Shown: positions 57,495-64,000 of the stretch, piece after piece | How the letters are laid out: every line of letters begins with the position of its first letter | Position numbering within the stretch: position 1 is the first letter of the stretch | From: Proteiniphilum saccharofermentans | Lineage (GTDB): Bacteria > Bacteroidota > Bacteroidia > Bacteroidales > Dysgonomonadaceae | Assembly (NCBI RefSeq): GCF_900095135.1 | Contig: NZ_LT605205.1 | Location: 4,278,001-4,342,000 of the forward strand | Length of the DNA: 64,000 bases | Direction of reading: 5' to 3' | Program-made: the position numbers and the translations under genes | The notes under the pieces: model-generated | What the model was told of the DNA's origin: nothing | What the model saw: only the letters and a program-made list of their open reading frames with translations | Databases searched by the model: none

Positions 57495-58862
57495 ATGAAT
57501 AACAAAGAGCATTCAATGTCGAGAAGAAAATTTCTGGCAGTTTCCGGAGCTATCGCCGGAACAACTATCATGGATCCCAAATCGAACATTTTTGCAGCAA
57601 ATGTGACCAACATGCAACAGAGTGGAAAGTCGAAGGTCGCACTCGTCGGACTCGGCAGCAGGGGTACAGGTATGTGGGGAAGTAGTGTCATCAGGAATTA
57701 TTCAGATTATGTGGAATTTGTAGGGCTATGCGACCATAACCCGGGAAGGCTGGAAACGGGAAAACGGCTGGTTGGAGCGGATTGCCCCGGTTTTACTGAT
57801 TTTGAACTGATGATGCGTGAAACCAAACCCGACGTACTTATCGTAACTACCGACGATAATACACACGACTATTTTATCGAGAAGGGGATGGAAATGGGGG
57901 CAAACATCATCTGCGAAAAGCCGATGGCCATCGACGAAAAAAAAATTCAGAAGATCATCGACGCAGAAAAGAGGACAGGCAAAGAGTGCAGGGTCACCTT
58001 CAACTACCGCTACTCACCCCATCGCGCAAAAATGTGGGAAGTCCTCCGTTCGGGTGAGATCGGAGAACTCACATCGGTTGATTTCCATTGGTACCTCGAC
58101 ACCTCCCACGGCGCCGATTACTTCAGAAGATGGCACCGGCTGGTGGAAAAAGGGGGTTCACTGTGGGTTCATAAGGCCAGCCACCATTTCGACCTGCTCA
58201 ACTGGTGGATTGAAAGTGATCCCGAAAGCGTATATGCGCTGGGCGATTTAGAATTCTATGGAAAAAACGGACCATACAGGGCGGAGAACTGCAGGAAATG
58301 CTCCCACACCAAAGAATGTAACTTCTTTTTCGATATAACCCAACACAAGAGAATGATGGAACTCTATGTCGAGAATGAAAAGTACGACGGTTACCACCGC
58401 GACGGATGCGTCTTTAGAAACGATGTCAATATCTTCGATAAGATGGCGGCCACCATCAAATACAAAAACGGTGTACAGGTATCTTACTCACTGACCACCT
58501 ATTCTCCTTACGAAGGATACAGAATTGCCTTTAATGGAACCAAAGGAAGAATGGATGCATGGATACAGGAGTCAAACCCCACGACGGATGGAAATTACGA
58601 TGAGATCGTTGTCTACAAGAATTTCCAAAGAAGGGAGTATATCCACATACCGCAGGGAGTAGGACATGGGGGTGGTGACAAACTGCTACAGGATCAGATA
58701 TTCATCCCCGGAACGTCCGATCCGCTAAAACAGGCTGCAGGAGTGAGAGACGGAGCACTGGCCTGCCTGGTGGGAATCGCTGCCAGAAAAAGTATCGCCT
58801 CGAAAGAGCCGGTGATGATCAAAGATCTTACATCCATCCAGCCCATGGAGAAAAAGGCATAG
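57495..58862 (+). CDS. Gfo/Idh/MocA family oxidoreductase, Tat-exported
   Basis: This 455-residue NAD(P)-dependent oxidoreductase has a twin-arginine signal (MSRRKFLAVSG) for export. The Rossmann domain shows VALVGLGSRGTGMWG near 49-63, GLCDHNPGR, and the family signature IICEKPMAIDEKKI near 138-150; RVTFNYRYSPHR follows. Cysteines near 264-273 (CRKCSHTKEC) plus a later DGC could bind metal, a trait of a subset of secreted members. It follows the PL1-DUF6807 gene by 27 bp, and DUF6807 and Gfo/Idh/MocA genes are recurrent neighbours. The substrate is unknown; a sugar or uronate derived from pectin is likely from context. It differs from the homologue at 21.1 kb. Confidence 0.85.
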   Translation: MNNKEHSMSRRKFLAVSGAIAGTTIMDPKSNIFAANVTNMQQSGKSKVALVGLGSRGTGMWGSSVIRNYSDYVEFVGLCDHNPGRLETGKRLVGADCPGFTDFELMMRETKPDVLIVTTDDNTHDYFIEKGMEMGANIICEKPMAIDEKKIQKIIDAEKRTGKECRVTFNYRYSPHRAKMWEVLRSGEIGELTSVDFHWYLDTSHGADYFRRWHRLVEKGGSLWVHKASHHFDLLNWWIESDPESVYALGDLEFYGKNGPYRAENCRKCSHTKECNFFFDITQHKRMMELYVENEKYDGYHRDGCVFRNDVNIFDKMAATIKYKNGVQVSYSLTTYSPYEGYRIAFNGTKGRMDAWIQESNPTTDGNYDEIVVYKNFQRREYIHIPQGVGHGGGDKLLQDQIFIPGTSDPLKQAAGVRDGALACLVGIAARKSIASKEPVMIKDLTSIQPMEKKA

Positions 58863-58916
58863 AAGTGTATTTTCAGAAAACTGATATTTTATTTTATTCA
58901 TCAAAGTGATGATTTT

Positions 58917-58947
58917 TTTGATATAATTAGAATAAATAGTAACTTTG
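58917..58947 (+). promoter_or_regulatory. Bacteroidota promoter for kduI
   Basis: TTTG (58917-58920), 19 bases, then TAACTTTG (58940-58947): an exact match to the -33 TTTG and -7 TAnnTTTG consensus with ideal spacing. It sits in the 157-bp gap between the oxidoreductase gene and kduI, so kduI and later genes can be transcribed separately from the upstream lyase genes. Confidence 0.85.
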
Positions 58948-58949
58948 TG

Positions 58950-58959
58950 CGTGTACACG
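58950..58959. promoter_or_regulatory. Palindrome at the kduI transcription start
   Basis: CGTGTACACG is a perfect 10-bp palindrome starting three bases after the -7 box, where transcription should begin. A dimeric repressor bound there would block the promoter. The regulator is not identifiable from this window. Confidence 0.5.
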
Positions 58960-59019
58960 GGCTCTATTGTAGAGGGTGTTCTCCATCGCAAACAACAGAT
59001 TATCAAAAAACAAACATAT

Positions 59020-59862
59020 ATGAAGACAAATTATCAATTACGTTATGCAGCACATCCCGAAGATGCAAAATCTTATGACACGCAGCGTTTGCGAAGAGAT
59101 TTTCTCATAGAAAAAATATTTGCTCCGGATGAAGTGAATATGGTTTATTCGATGTACGACCGTATGATTGTAGGGGGAGCGATGCCGGTAAACGAACCGT
59201 TACACCTGGAAGCGATAGACCCGCTGAAGCAACCTATTTTTTTATGCCGCAGGGAACTGGGTATCTTTAATGTAGGTGGCAAGGGAAGAGTAAAGGTAGG
59301 AGAAACTGTTTTCGATCTCGATTATAAGGAGGCGCTCTATCTGGGTTCCGGTGAACGTGAGGTTTATTTTGAGAGCGACGACGCAGCCAAACCGGCAAAA
59401 TTCTATTTCAATTCGGCTACGGCCCACCGTAACTACCCCGACAAGAAAGTAACCAAAGCCGATGCGGTAGTCGCTGAAATGGGTGCGTTGGAAACCTCCA
59501 ACCGAAGGAATATCAATAAGATGATCGTGAACCAGGTACTACCTACCTGCCAGTTGCAGATGGGGATGACAGAACTGGATCCCGGAAGCGTATGGAATAC
59601 CATGCCGGCACATATCCACTCCCGCCGGATGGAGGCCTACTTCTATTTTGAAGTGCCCGAAGACCAGGCGGTATGCCATTTTATGGGTGAACCCGACGAG
59701 ACACGTCATATCTGGATGCATAATGACCAGGCGGTACTCTCTCCCGAATGGTCGATCCACTCCGGTGCAGCCACCAGCAACTATACTTTCATCTGGGGTA
59801 TGGCGGGCGAGAATCTCGACTATGGCGATCAGGATTTTTCAAAAATAACAGATCTACGATAA
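59020..59862 (+). CDS. kduI: 5-keto-4-deoxyuronate isomerase
   Basis: KduI isomerises 5-keto-4-deoxyuronate, formed spontaneously from unsaturated galacturonate, to 2,5-diketo-3-deoxygluconate. The ATG at 59020 ([17 protein letters not shown]) gives 280 residues, the standard family length; a longer frame from 58945 would begin inside the promoter. Conserved segments are [40 protein letters not shown], and a metal-binding cluster with [18 protein letters not shown] and [13 protein letters not shown]. It is followed after 70 bp by kduD, the next step in the pathway. Confidence 0.95.
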   Translation: MKTNYQLRYAAHPEDAKSYDTQRLRRDFLIEKIFAPDEVNMVYSMYDRMIVGGAMPVNEPLHLEAIDPLKQPIFLCRRELGIFNVGGKGRVKVGETVFDLDYKEALYLGSGEREVYFESDDAAKPAKFYFNSATAHRNYPDKKVTKADAVVAEMGALETSNRRNINKMIVNQVLPTCQLQMGMTELDPGSVWNTMPAHIHSRRMEAYFYFEVPEDQAVCHFMGEPDETRHIWMHNDQAVLSPEWSIHSGAATSNYTFIWGMAGENLDYGDQDFSKITDLR

Positions 59863-59932
59863 AAATAACAGCCCGGAACTACACGGATATGATGTGAAAA
59901 ATCTCGGGACTATAAATTAAGAAAGAAATAAT

Positions 59933-60724
59933 ATGGTTAATTTTTCATTAGAAGGAAAAATAGCACTGGTAACAGGTGCATCTTACGGTATCGGGTTTTC
60001 CATGGCCTCTGCTTTTGCAGAAGCAGGAGCAAAAATCGTATTTAACGATATCAATCAGGATTTAGTGGACAAGGGCCTTGCGGCTTATAAGGAGAAAGGG
60101 ATAGAAGCCCACGGTTATGTATGTGACGTTACAAATGAAGGAGCGGTGAACCAATTCATTGCCCGGGTAACGGAAGAAGTTGGGGTCATAGATATCCTGG
60201 TGAATAATGCCGGTATCATTAAACGTATACCGATGCACGAGATGAGCGCCGCCGAATTCCGCCAGGTGATCGATATCGACCTGAACGGGCCGTTTATCGT
60301 TTCAAAGGCGGTCATTCCCCACATGATCAAAAAAGGGCACGGAAAAATCATCAATATCTGCTCCATGATGAGCGAACTGGGACGTGAAACCGTTTCTGCC
60401 TATGCGGCCGCAAAAGGCGGATTGAAGATGTTGACGAAAAATATCTGTTCCGAGTACGGGGAACATAACATCCAGTGCAACGGTATCGGTCCGGGGTACA
60501 TCGCCACACCGCAGACCGCTCCCCTAAGGGAAAGACAACCCGATGGATCACGCCATCCATTCGATTCCTTTATCATCGCCAAGACACCCGCAGCACGGTG
60601 GGGAACACCTGAAGACCTGGCAGGGCCTGCCGTCTTCCTTGCTTCGGAAGCATCTAATTTTGTGAACGGACATATACTGTACGTTGACGGGGGTATTCTG
60701 GCTTATATCGGAAAACAACCATAA
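59933..60724 (+). CDS. kduD: 2-keto-3-deoxygluconate oxidoreductase (SDR)
   Basis: This 263-residue short-chain dehydrogenase has LVTGASYGIGFSMA for coenzyme binding, NNAGII, the catalytic Ser in NICSMMS and YAAAKGG. The C-terminal FVNGHILYVDGGILAYIGKQP is typical of the KduD/gluconate 5-dehydrogenase group. Directly after kduI, reduction of 2,5-diketo-3-deoxygluconate to 2-keto-3-deoxygluconate is the natural reading. Gluconate 5-dehydrogenase is the closest alternative and cannot be ruled out by sequence. It is related to, but distinct from, the SDR at 26.9 kb. Confidence 0.85.
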   Translation: MVNFSLEGKIALVTGASYGIGFSMASAFAEAGAKIVFNDINQDLVDKGLAAYKEKGIEAHGYVCDVTNEGAVNQFIARVTEEVGVIDILVNNAGIIKRIPMHEMSAAEFRQVIDIDLNGPFIVSKAVIPHMIKKGHGKIINICSMMSELGRETVSAYAAAKGGLKMLTKNICSEYGEHNIQCNGIGPGYIATPQTAPLRERQPDGSRHPFDSFIIAKTPAARWGTPEDLAGPAVFLASEASNFVNGHILYVDGGILAYIGKQP

Positions 60725-60775
60725 GTAGGAAGGTGGATAAGTGGTTTGGAGACTGGGGAAGCAAGGAGACTGGGG

Positions 60776-60854
60776 CAATCTCATTCAATCTCCCATCAAT
60801 CTCCCATCAATCTCATTCAATCTCATTCAATCTTTCTCAATCTCATTCAATCTC
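60776..60854. repeat. Decamer tandem repeat array
   Basis: Seven and a half units of CAATCTCATT or its variants (CAATCTCCCAT, CAATCTTTCT) run head to tail between kduD and the DUF4861 gene. Just before it, GGAGACTGGGG occurs twice (around 60748 and 60765), the same wording as the linkers after the PfkB kinases. Not a CRISPR array: units are directly abutting. Confidence 0.85.
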
Positions 60855-60891
60855 TTAGCGAATAAAAATCAACAAATCAAAATAGTTGGTA

Positions 60892-62031
60892 ATGCAAACA
60901 AAATTTTTCGTGCTAATTCTGGCAGCAACAATCTTTATCGGATGTGGCCCCTCAAAACAAGCGTTGACAGTGGAGGTAAGCAACCCGGGAGCAATAGATA
61001 GAGAAAATGAGATGGTAGAGCTCACCTGGGAAACGATACAGCAAAAACTATCGCTTTCTGCAGAGGAAACGATCATCATAAACGGTGACGACGGGAAACA
61101 ACTCCCCTATCAACTTGTAACCAATGGAACGGGAAACAAGGAAACTCTCATCTTCCCGGTCTCCCTGCAGGCAGGACAAACAGCCTCTTTTCAGATTGCA
61201 GTAGGCAAACCAGAAACATTTACACCTCTTGTATACGGACGCCTGGTACCCGAACGGAAAGACGACTTCACATGGGAAAATAACCGTACCGCATTTCGGG
61301 TATACGGTCCAGCGCTAAAGGCAACCGGTGAAATCAGTAATGGGATGGACTTCTGGGCCAAGAAAACGGGATCATTGATCATCGACAAGTGGTATAAAGA
61401 CGATCTGGCAGGTGTGGCCTCATACCATGAGGATCATGGGGAAGGACTGGATTTTTACAAGGTAGGAAGGACCCTTGGCCTTGGAATGACTGCTCCTGTT
61501 GATAACGATACATTATGCTTAGGCGACAATTTCGTAACAGCAGAGATCCTCGATAACGGACCGCTTCGTATTACTTTTAAACTCACTTACGATCCTTACC
61601 AAGCAGGAGACAAGACAATAACGGAAACCCGCGTCATCTCCCTGGATGCATATGAACTCTTCAACAAGGTGACCAATATTTTCGAGGTAGAAGCCGATGG
61701 ACTGACTGTTGCTACCGGAATTGTAATGGAAAAAGGTAAACCGGAAATAACCTTTGGCGACAACTCCGGCATTATTGCTTACGAAACCCCTGCCGATAAC
61801 GTCAACGGGACCATTTATACCGCTGCTATCCACCCCAACGGATTCACTGATATCAAAGTGGCAAACGGACATTACCTGGGATTGAACAATTATAAATCCG
61901 GCACATCCTATACCTACTACGCTGGTGGAGGATGGAGCAAAGCCGGATTCGACAGCTTTGATTCCTGGGTCCAGTTTGTAAAACTGGAGAAAGAAAAAAT
62001 AGATCAACCTTTAACCATTCAGATAAAATAA
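60892..62031 (+). CDS. DUF4861 family lipoprotein
   Basis: This 379-residue lipoprotein has its lipobox at IFIGC (Cys18 from the ATG at 60892, preferred over a TTG six bases earlier). It is a paralogue of the DUF4861 protein at 30.7 kb: both open with a VSN/VENRS-type strand followed by W/Y-rich segments, and both carry a SYHE...G.D..KVG.TLGLG motif, here at about 175-202. The lipid anchor here and plain secretion there suggest different locations. It overlaps nothing but ends one base before kdgK, so the two are tightly coupled. Function is unassigned; its link to uronate loci suggests action on a uronic-acid-containing oligosaccharide. Confidence 0.75.
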   Translation: MQTKFFVLILAATIFIGCGPSKQALTVEVSNPGAIDRENEMVELTWETIQQKLSLSAEETIIINGDDGKQLPYQLVTNGTGNKETLIFPVSLQAGQTASFQIAVGKPETFTPLVYGRLVPERKDDFTWENNRTAFRVYGPALKATGEISNGMDFWAKKTGSLIIDKWYKDDLAGVASYHEDHGEGLDFYKVGRTLGLGMTAPVDNDTLCLGDNFVTAEILDNGPLRITFKLTYDPYQAGDKTITETRVISLDAYELFNKVTNIFEVEADGLTVATGIVMEKGKPEITFGDNSGIIAYETPADNVNGTIYTAAIHPNGFTDIKVANGHYLGLNNYKSGTSYTYYAGGGWSKAGFDSFDSWVQFVKLEKEKIDQPLTIQIK

Positions 62032-62032
62032 A

Positions 62033-63070
62033 ATGCAGAAAGTGGTAACTTTCGGCGAGATCATGTTGCGTCTTGCCACACCTGATTATAAAAGATTCAT
62101 CCAGTCGGATCATCTTACGGCCACCTTTGGCGGTGGCGAAGCCAACGTAGCTGTTTCCCTGGCAAACTACGGTATCCCCGTGGAGTTTGTCACCCGCCTG
62201 CCCGAAAACGATATTGCAGCATGGTGTATCTCCGACCTCAGGAAAATGAATGTCGGAACACAGCATATCCTGCACGGCGGAGAACGGGTAGGGATTTATT
62301 TCCTTGAGACCGGTGCCGTGGCACGTCCCTCAAAAGTAGTCTACGACAGGGCCCATTCCTCCATCGCGGAAGTGGAAAAAGGGATGTTCAACTGGAAAGA
62401 GATACTCAAAGATGCATCATGGTTCCACTGGACAGGTATCACTCCCGCACTCTCACAGGGAGCTGCCGATGCCTGCCTTGAAGCGATCCGGACAGCCAAT
62501 GAACTGGGAGTAACCGTTTCATGTGACCTCAACTATCGGAAGAATCTCTGGAAATACGGAAAAAAGGCATCCGAAATCATGCCTGAACTGGTAAAGGGAT
62601 GCGATATTATCCTTGGGAATGAAGAAGATGCAGAGAAAGTGTTCGGCATCAAACCGGAGGGGTTCGAGGTAGAGCATACGTCAGGAGAGGTAGATGCAGC
62701 GGAATTCGAATCGGTTTGCCAACAGCTTATGCAGAAATTCCCGCGTGCGAAGAAAGTGATCATTACGTTGCGCGGTTCTATCAATGCCAATCACAATACC
62801 TGGGGCGGATGCCTCTATTCAGATAAACTCTATCAATCCAGAAGATATGATATTACCCATATCGTGGATAGAGTGGGTGGAGGCGACTCTTTCATGGGAG
62901 GACTCATTTACGGATTACTGACTTATACCGGTGACGACCAAAAGGCGCTCGACTTCGCCGTAGCAGCTTCCTGCTTAAAGCATACCATCTATGGCGATTT
63001 CAACCTGGTTACCGTAAAGGAAGTGGAAACACTGATGAAAGGCGACGGATCAGGAAGAGTGGTACGTTGA
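62033..63070 (+). CDS. kdgK: 2-keto-3-deoxygluconate kinase
   Basis: This is a 345-residue PfkB-family kinase. The N-terminal VVTFGEIMLRLATPDYKRF and GGGEANVAVSLANYG, the mid-region CDLNYRKNLWKYG and IILGNEEDAEKVFGI, and the C-terminal DRVGGGDSFMGGLIYG with the catalytic Asp are all typical of KdgK. It phosphorylates 2-keto-3-deoxygluconate to KDPG, the step between kduD and eda in this operon. It begins one base after the DUF4861 stop codon. Its last residues GRVVR and the DNA beyond match the end of the PfkB kinase at 25.7 kb. Confidence 0.9.
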   Translation: MQKVVTFGEIMLRLATPDYKRFIQSDHLTATFGGGEANVAVSLANYGIPVEFVTRLPENDIAAWCISDLRKMNVGTQHILHGGERVGIYFLETGAVARPSKVVYDRAHSSIAEVEKGMFNWKEILKDASWFHWTGITPALSQGAADACLEAIRTANELGVTVSCDLNYRKNLWKYGKKASEIMPELVKGCDIILGNEEDAEKVFGIKPEGFEVEHTSGEVDAAEFESVCQQLMQKFPRAKKVIITLRGSINANHNTWGGCLYSDKLYQSRRYDITHIVDRVGGGDSFMGGLIYGLLTYTGDDQKALDFAVAASCLKHTIYGDFNLVTVKEVETLMKGDGSGRVVR

Positions 63071-63227
63071 AGACCGGGGGATCGGGAGATTGGGGGGAAC
63101 GGAAACAGAGGGAAGGTGATTTTAATTACCAATTACCAATTACTAATTACCAATGGATCAGTCTGACACGATTCCCAATATTCAAATCCAACATCCTACA
63201 TCTCAATTGGAAATCGACGTAGTCAAA
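63056..63227 (+). repeat. Duplicated kinase-tail linker, copy 2
   Basis: This block starts in the last kdgK codons and matches 25542-25736 in inverted orientation. Landmarks shared are GTTGAAGACCGGGG, ACAGAGGGAAGGTGATTTTA, the AATTACC heptamers, CAATGGATCAGTCTGA and GACGTAGTCAA. This copy has four heptamers (63124-63151) against three in copy 1 and lacks a ~27-base stretch. Confidence 0.75.
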
Positions 63228-63260
63228 TCTTACATCCTAAATCCAAAATCTAAAATTAAA
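63179..63260. repeat. Heptanucleotide repeat blocks before eda
   Basis: Two runs: TATTCAA, ATCCAAC, ATCCTAC, ATCTCAA at 63179-63206, and AATCTTA, CATCCTA, AATCCAA, AATCTAA, AATTAAA at 63226-63260. The second ends three bases before the eda start codon, so the leader of eda is made of repeat. Confidence 0.75.
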
Positions 63261-63263
63261 AAA

Positions 63264-63932
63264 ATGGCTAAATTTACAAGACTACAAGTCTATCAGACCA
63301 TAGTAGATACGGGTATTGTACCTGTATTTTACCATTCCGATACCGAAGTGGCAAAAAAAGTGTTGAAAGCATGCTATGAAGGAGGTATCAGGGCGTTCGA
63401 ATTTACCAACAGGGGTGATTTTGCGCATGAGGTGTTTGCCGAACTGGTGAAGTGGGCAGACAAAGAATGCCCGGAGATGATATTGGGTATCGGATCCGTA
63501 GTAGATGCACCTACCGCGGCACTCTATATTCAATTGGGGGCAAACTTTGTAGTAGGCCCGTTGCTGAATCCGGAAGTATTTAAAGTATGTAACCGCAGGC
63601 AGATAGCCTATTCACCCGGTTGTGCCACTGTATCCGAGATTGGTCTGGCCCAAGAGCTGGGTGCCGAGATCGTAAAAGTATTTCCGGGTGGTAATGTAGG
63701 TGGGCCGTCATTCGTGAAAAACATCAAAGGACCTATGCCCTGGTCCAGGATTATGGTCACAGGCGGGGTAGAGCCTACCGAAGAAAATCTCTCGGCATGG
63801 TTTCGTGCAGGTGTAACAGCAGTCGGTATGGGTTCCAATCTATTTCCAAAAGAGGTGCTAAAGAACGGAGAATGGCATAAAATCACCGAATTATGTAGGG
63901 TGAGCTTGTCAATTGTCAAGAAATATCAGTAA
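63264..63932 (+). CDS. eda: KDPG/KHG aldolase
   Basis: Bifunctional 4-hydroxy-2-oxoglutarate / 2-dehydro-3-deoxy-phosphogluconate aldolase, which cleaves KDPG to pyruvate and glyceraldehyde 3-phosphate. The ATG at 63264 ([17 protein letters not shown]) gives 222 residues, the usual size; an in-frame ATG at 63153 would add 37 residues translated from spacer repeats and is rejected. Class I aldolase features: [19 protein letters not shown] with the catalytic Glu, [21 protein letters not shown], and the Schiff-base Lys in [15 protein letters not shown]. It closes the kduI-kduD-kdgK-eda pathway. Confidence 0.95.
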   Translation: MAKFTRLQVYQTIVDTGIVPVFYHSDTEVAKKVLKACYEGGIRAFEFTNRGDFAHEVFAELVKWADKECPEMILGIGSVVDAPTAALYIQLGANFVVGPLLNPEVFKVCNRRQIAYSPGCATVSEIGLAQELGAEIVKVFPGGNVGGPSFVKNIKGPMPWSRIMVTGGVEPTEENLSAWFRAGVTAVGMGSNLFPKEVLKNGEWHKITELCRVSLSIVKKYQ

Positions 63933-63983
63933 AACAGAGATATTGATAAACACAGGACAAAAATAATCCAAATTATAAAAATC

Positions 63984-64000
63984 ATGAGTAAATTACAAGA
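63984..64000 (+). CDS. Partial CDS at window end
   Basis: An ATG at 63984 opens MSKLQ and runs off the window, 51 bp after eda. The product cannot be identified. By position in the operon a hexuronate transporter or another catabolic enzyme would be expected. Confidence 0.35.

Noticed and set aside
58945-59019. 25-residue extension of KduI
   Set aside because: It begins with a non-ATG codon inside the -7 promoter box; the protein from 59020 has the normal length.
60776-60854. Possible CRISPR array
   Set aside because: Units are 10-11 bases, directly abutting, with no spacers and no cas genes.
63153-63263. 37-residue N-terminal extension of Eda
   Set aside because: It is a translation of heptamer repeats; the family start is the ATG at 63264.

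Overview
This window comes from a member of the Bacteroidota, most likely order Bacteroidales. The evidence is two SusC/SusD pairs, a hybrid two-component sensor (HTCS), fimbrillin (Mfa-like) lipoproteins, DUF3868/DUF3575 fimbrial accessory proteins, and a TTTG-19-TAnnTTTG promoter. A Dysgonomonadaceae-type host is a guess from gene content. No rRNA, tRNA, CRISPR array or insertion sequence was seen.

Region 1 (1-17.3 kb, minus strand) is one ten-gene operon for surface fimbriae. It reads DUF3575, DUF3868/OmpA-like, a small anchor-like lipoprotein, two ~1060-residue proteins each made of four fimbrillin-like modules, and five smaller fimbrillins, two of which carry GLUG-type repeats. After an 814-bp AT-rich gap, a TPR/membrane/HTH regulator (18.1-19.5 kb) is transcribed divergently.

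Region 2 (19.7-32 kb, minus strand) is a sugar-acid cluster: a DUF1080 protein, a Gfo/Idh/MocA oxidoreductase, a LarA-like nickel-pincer epimerase homologue, 6-phosphogluconate dehydrogenase, a PfkB kinase, a mannonate-dehydrogenase-like SDR, tagaturonate epimerase UxaE, uronate isomerase UxaC and a DUF4861 protein. No mannonate dehydratase is present. The set suggests galacturonate -> tagaturonate -> fructuronate -> mannonate -> gluconate -> 6-phosphogluconate -> ribulose 5-phosphate, which would be an unusual uronate route.

Region 3 (32.5-57.5 kb) is a pectin utilization locus: SusC/SusD, an HTCS, an esterase-CE8 fusion, GH43, GH28, a second SusD/SusC pair, a wrecked uxaB remnant, GH105 and a PL1-DUF6807 fusion. 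Region 4 (57.5-64 kb) continues that operon with a Gfo/Idh/MocA protein, KduI, KduD, DUF4861, KdgK and Eda. These take unsaturated uronates from the lyase to pyruvate and glyceraldehyde 3-phosphate.

Spacers between the uronate-metabolism genes are built of heptanucleotide tandem repeats. A ~170-200 bp linker occurs as two inverted copies after the two PfkB kinase genes, flanking 37 kb that includes the whole pectin locus. Two gene relics (an HTCS fragment and uxaB) show that the region has been rearranged.
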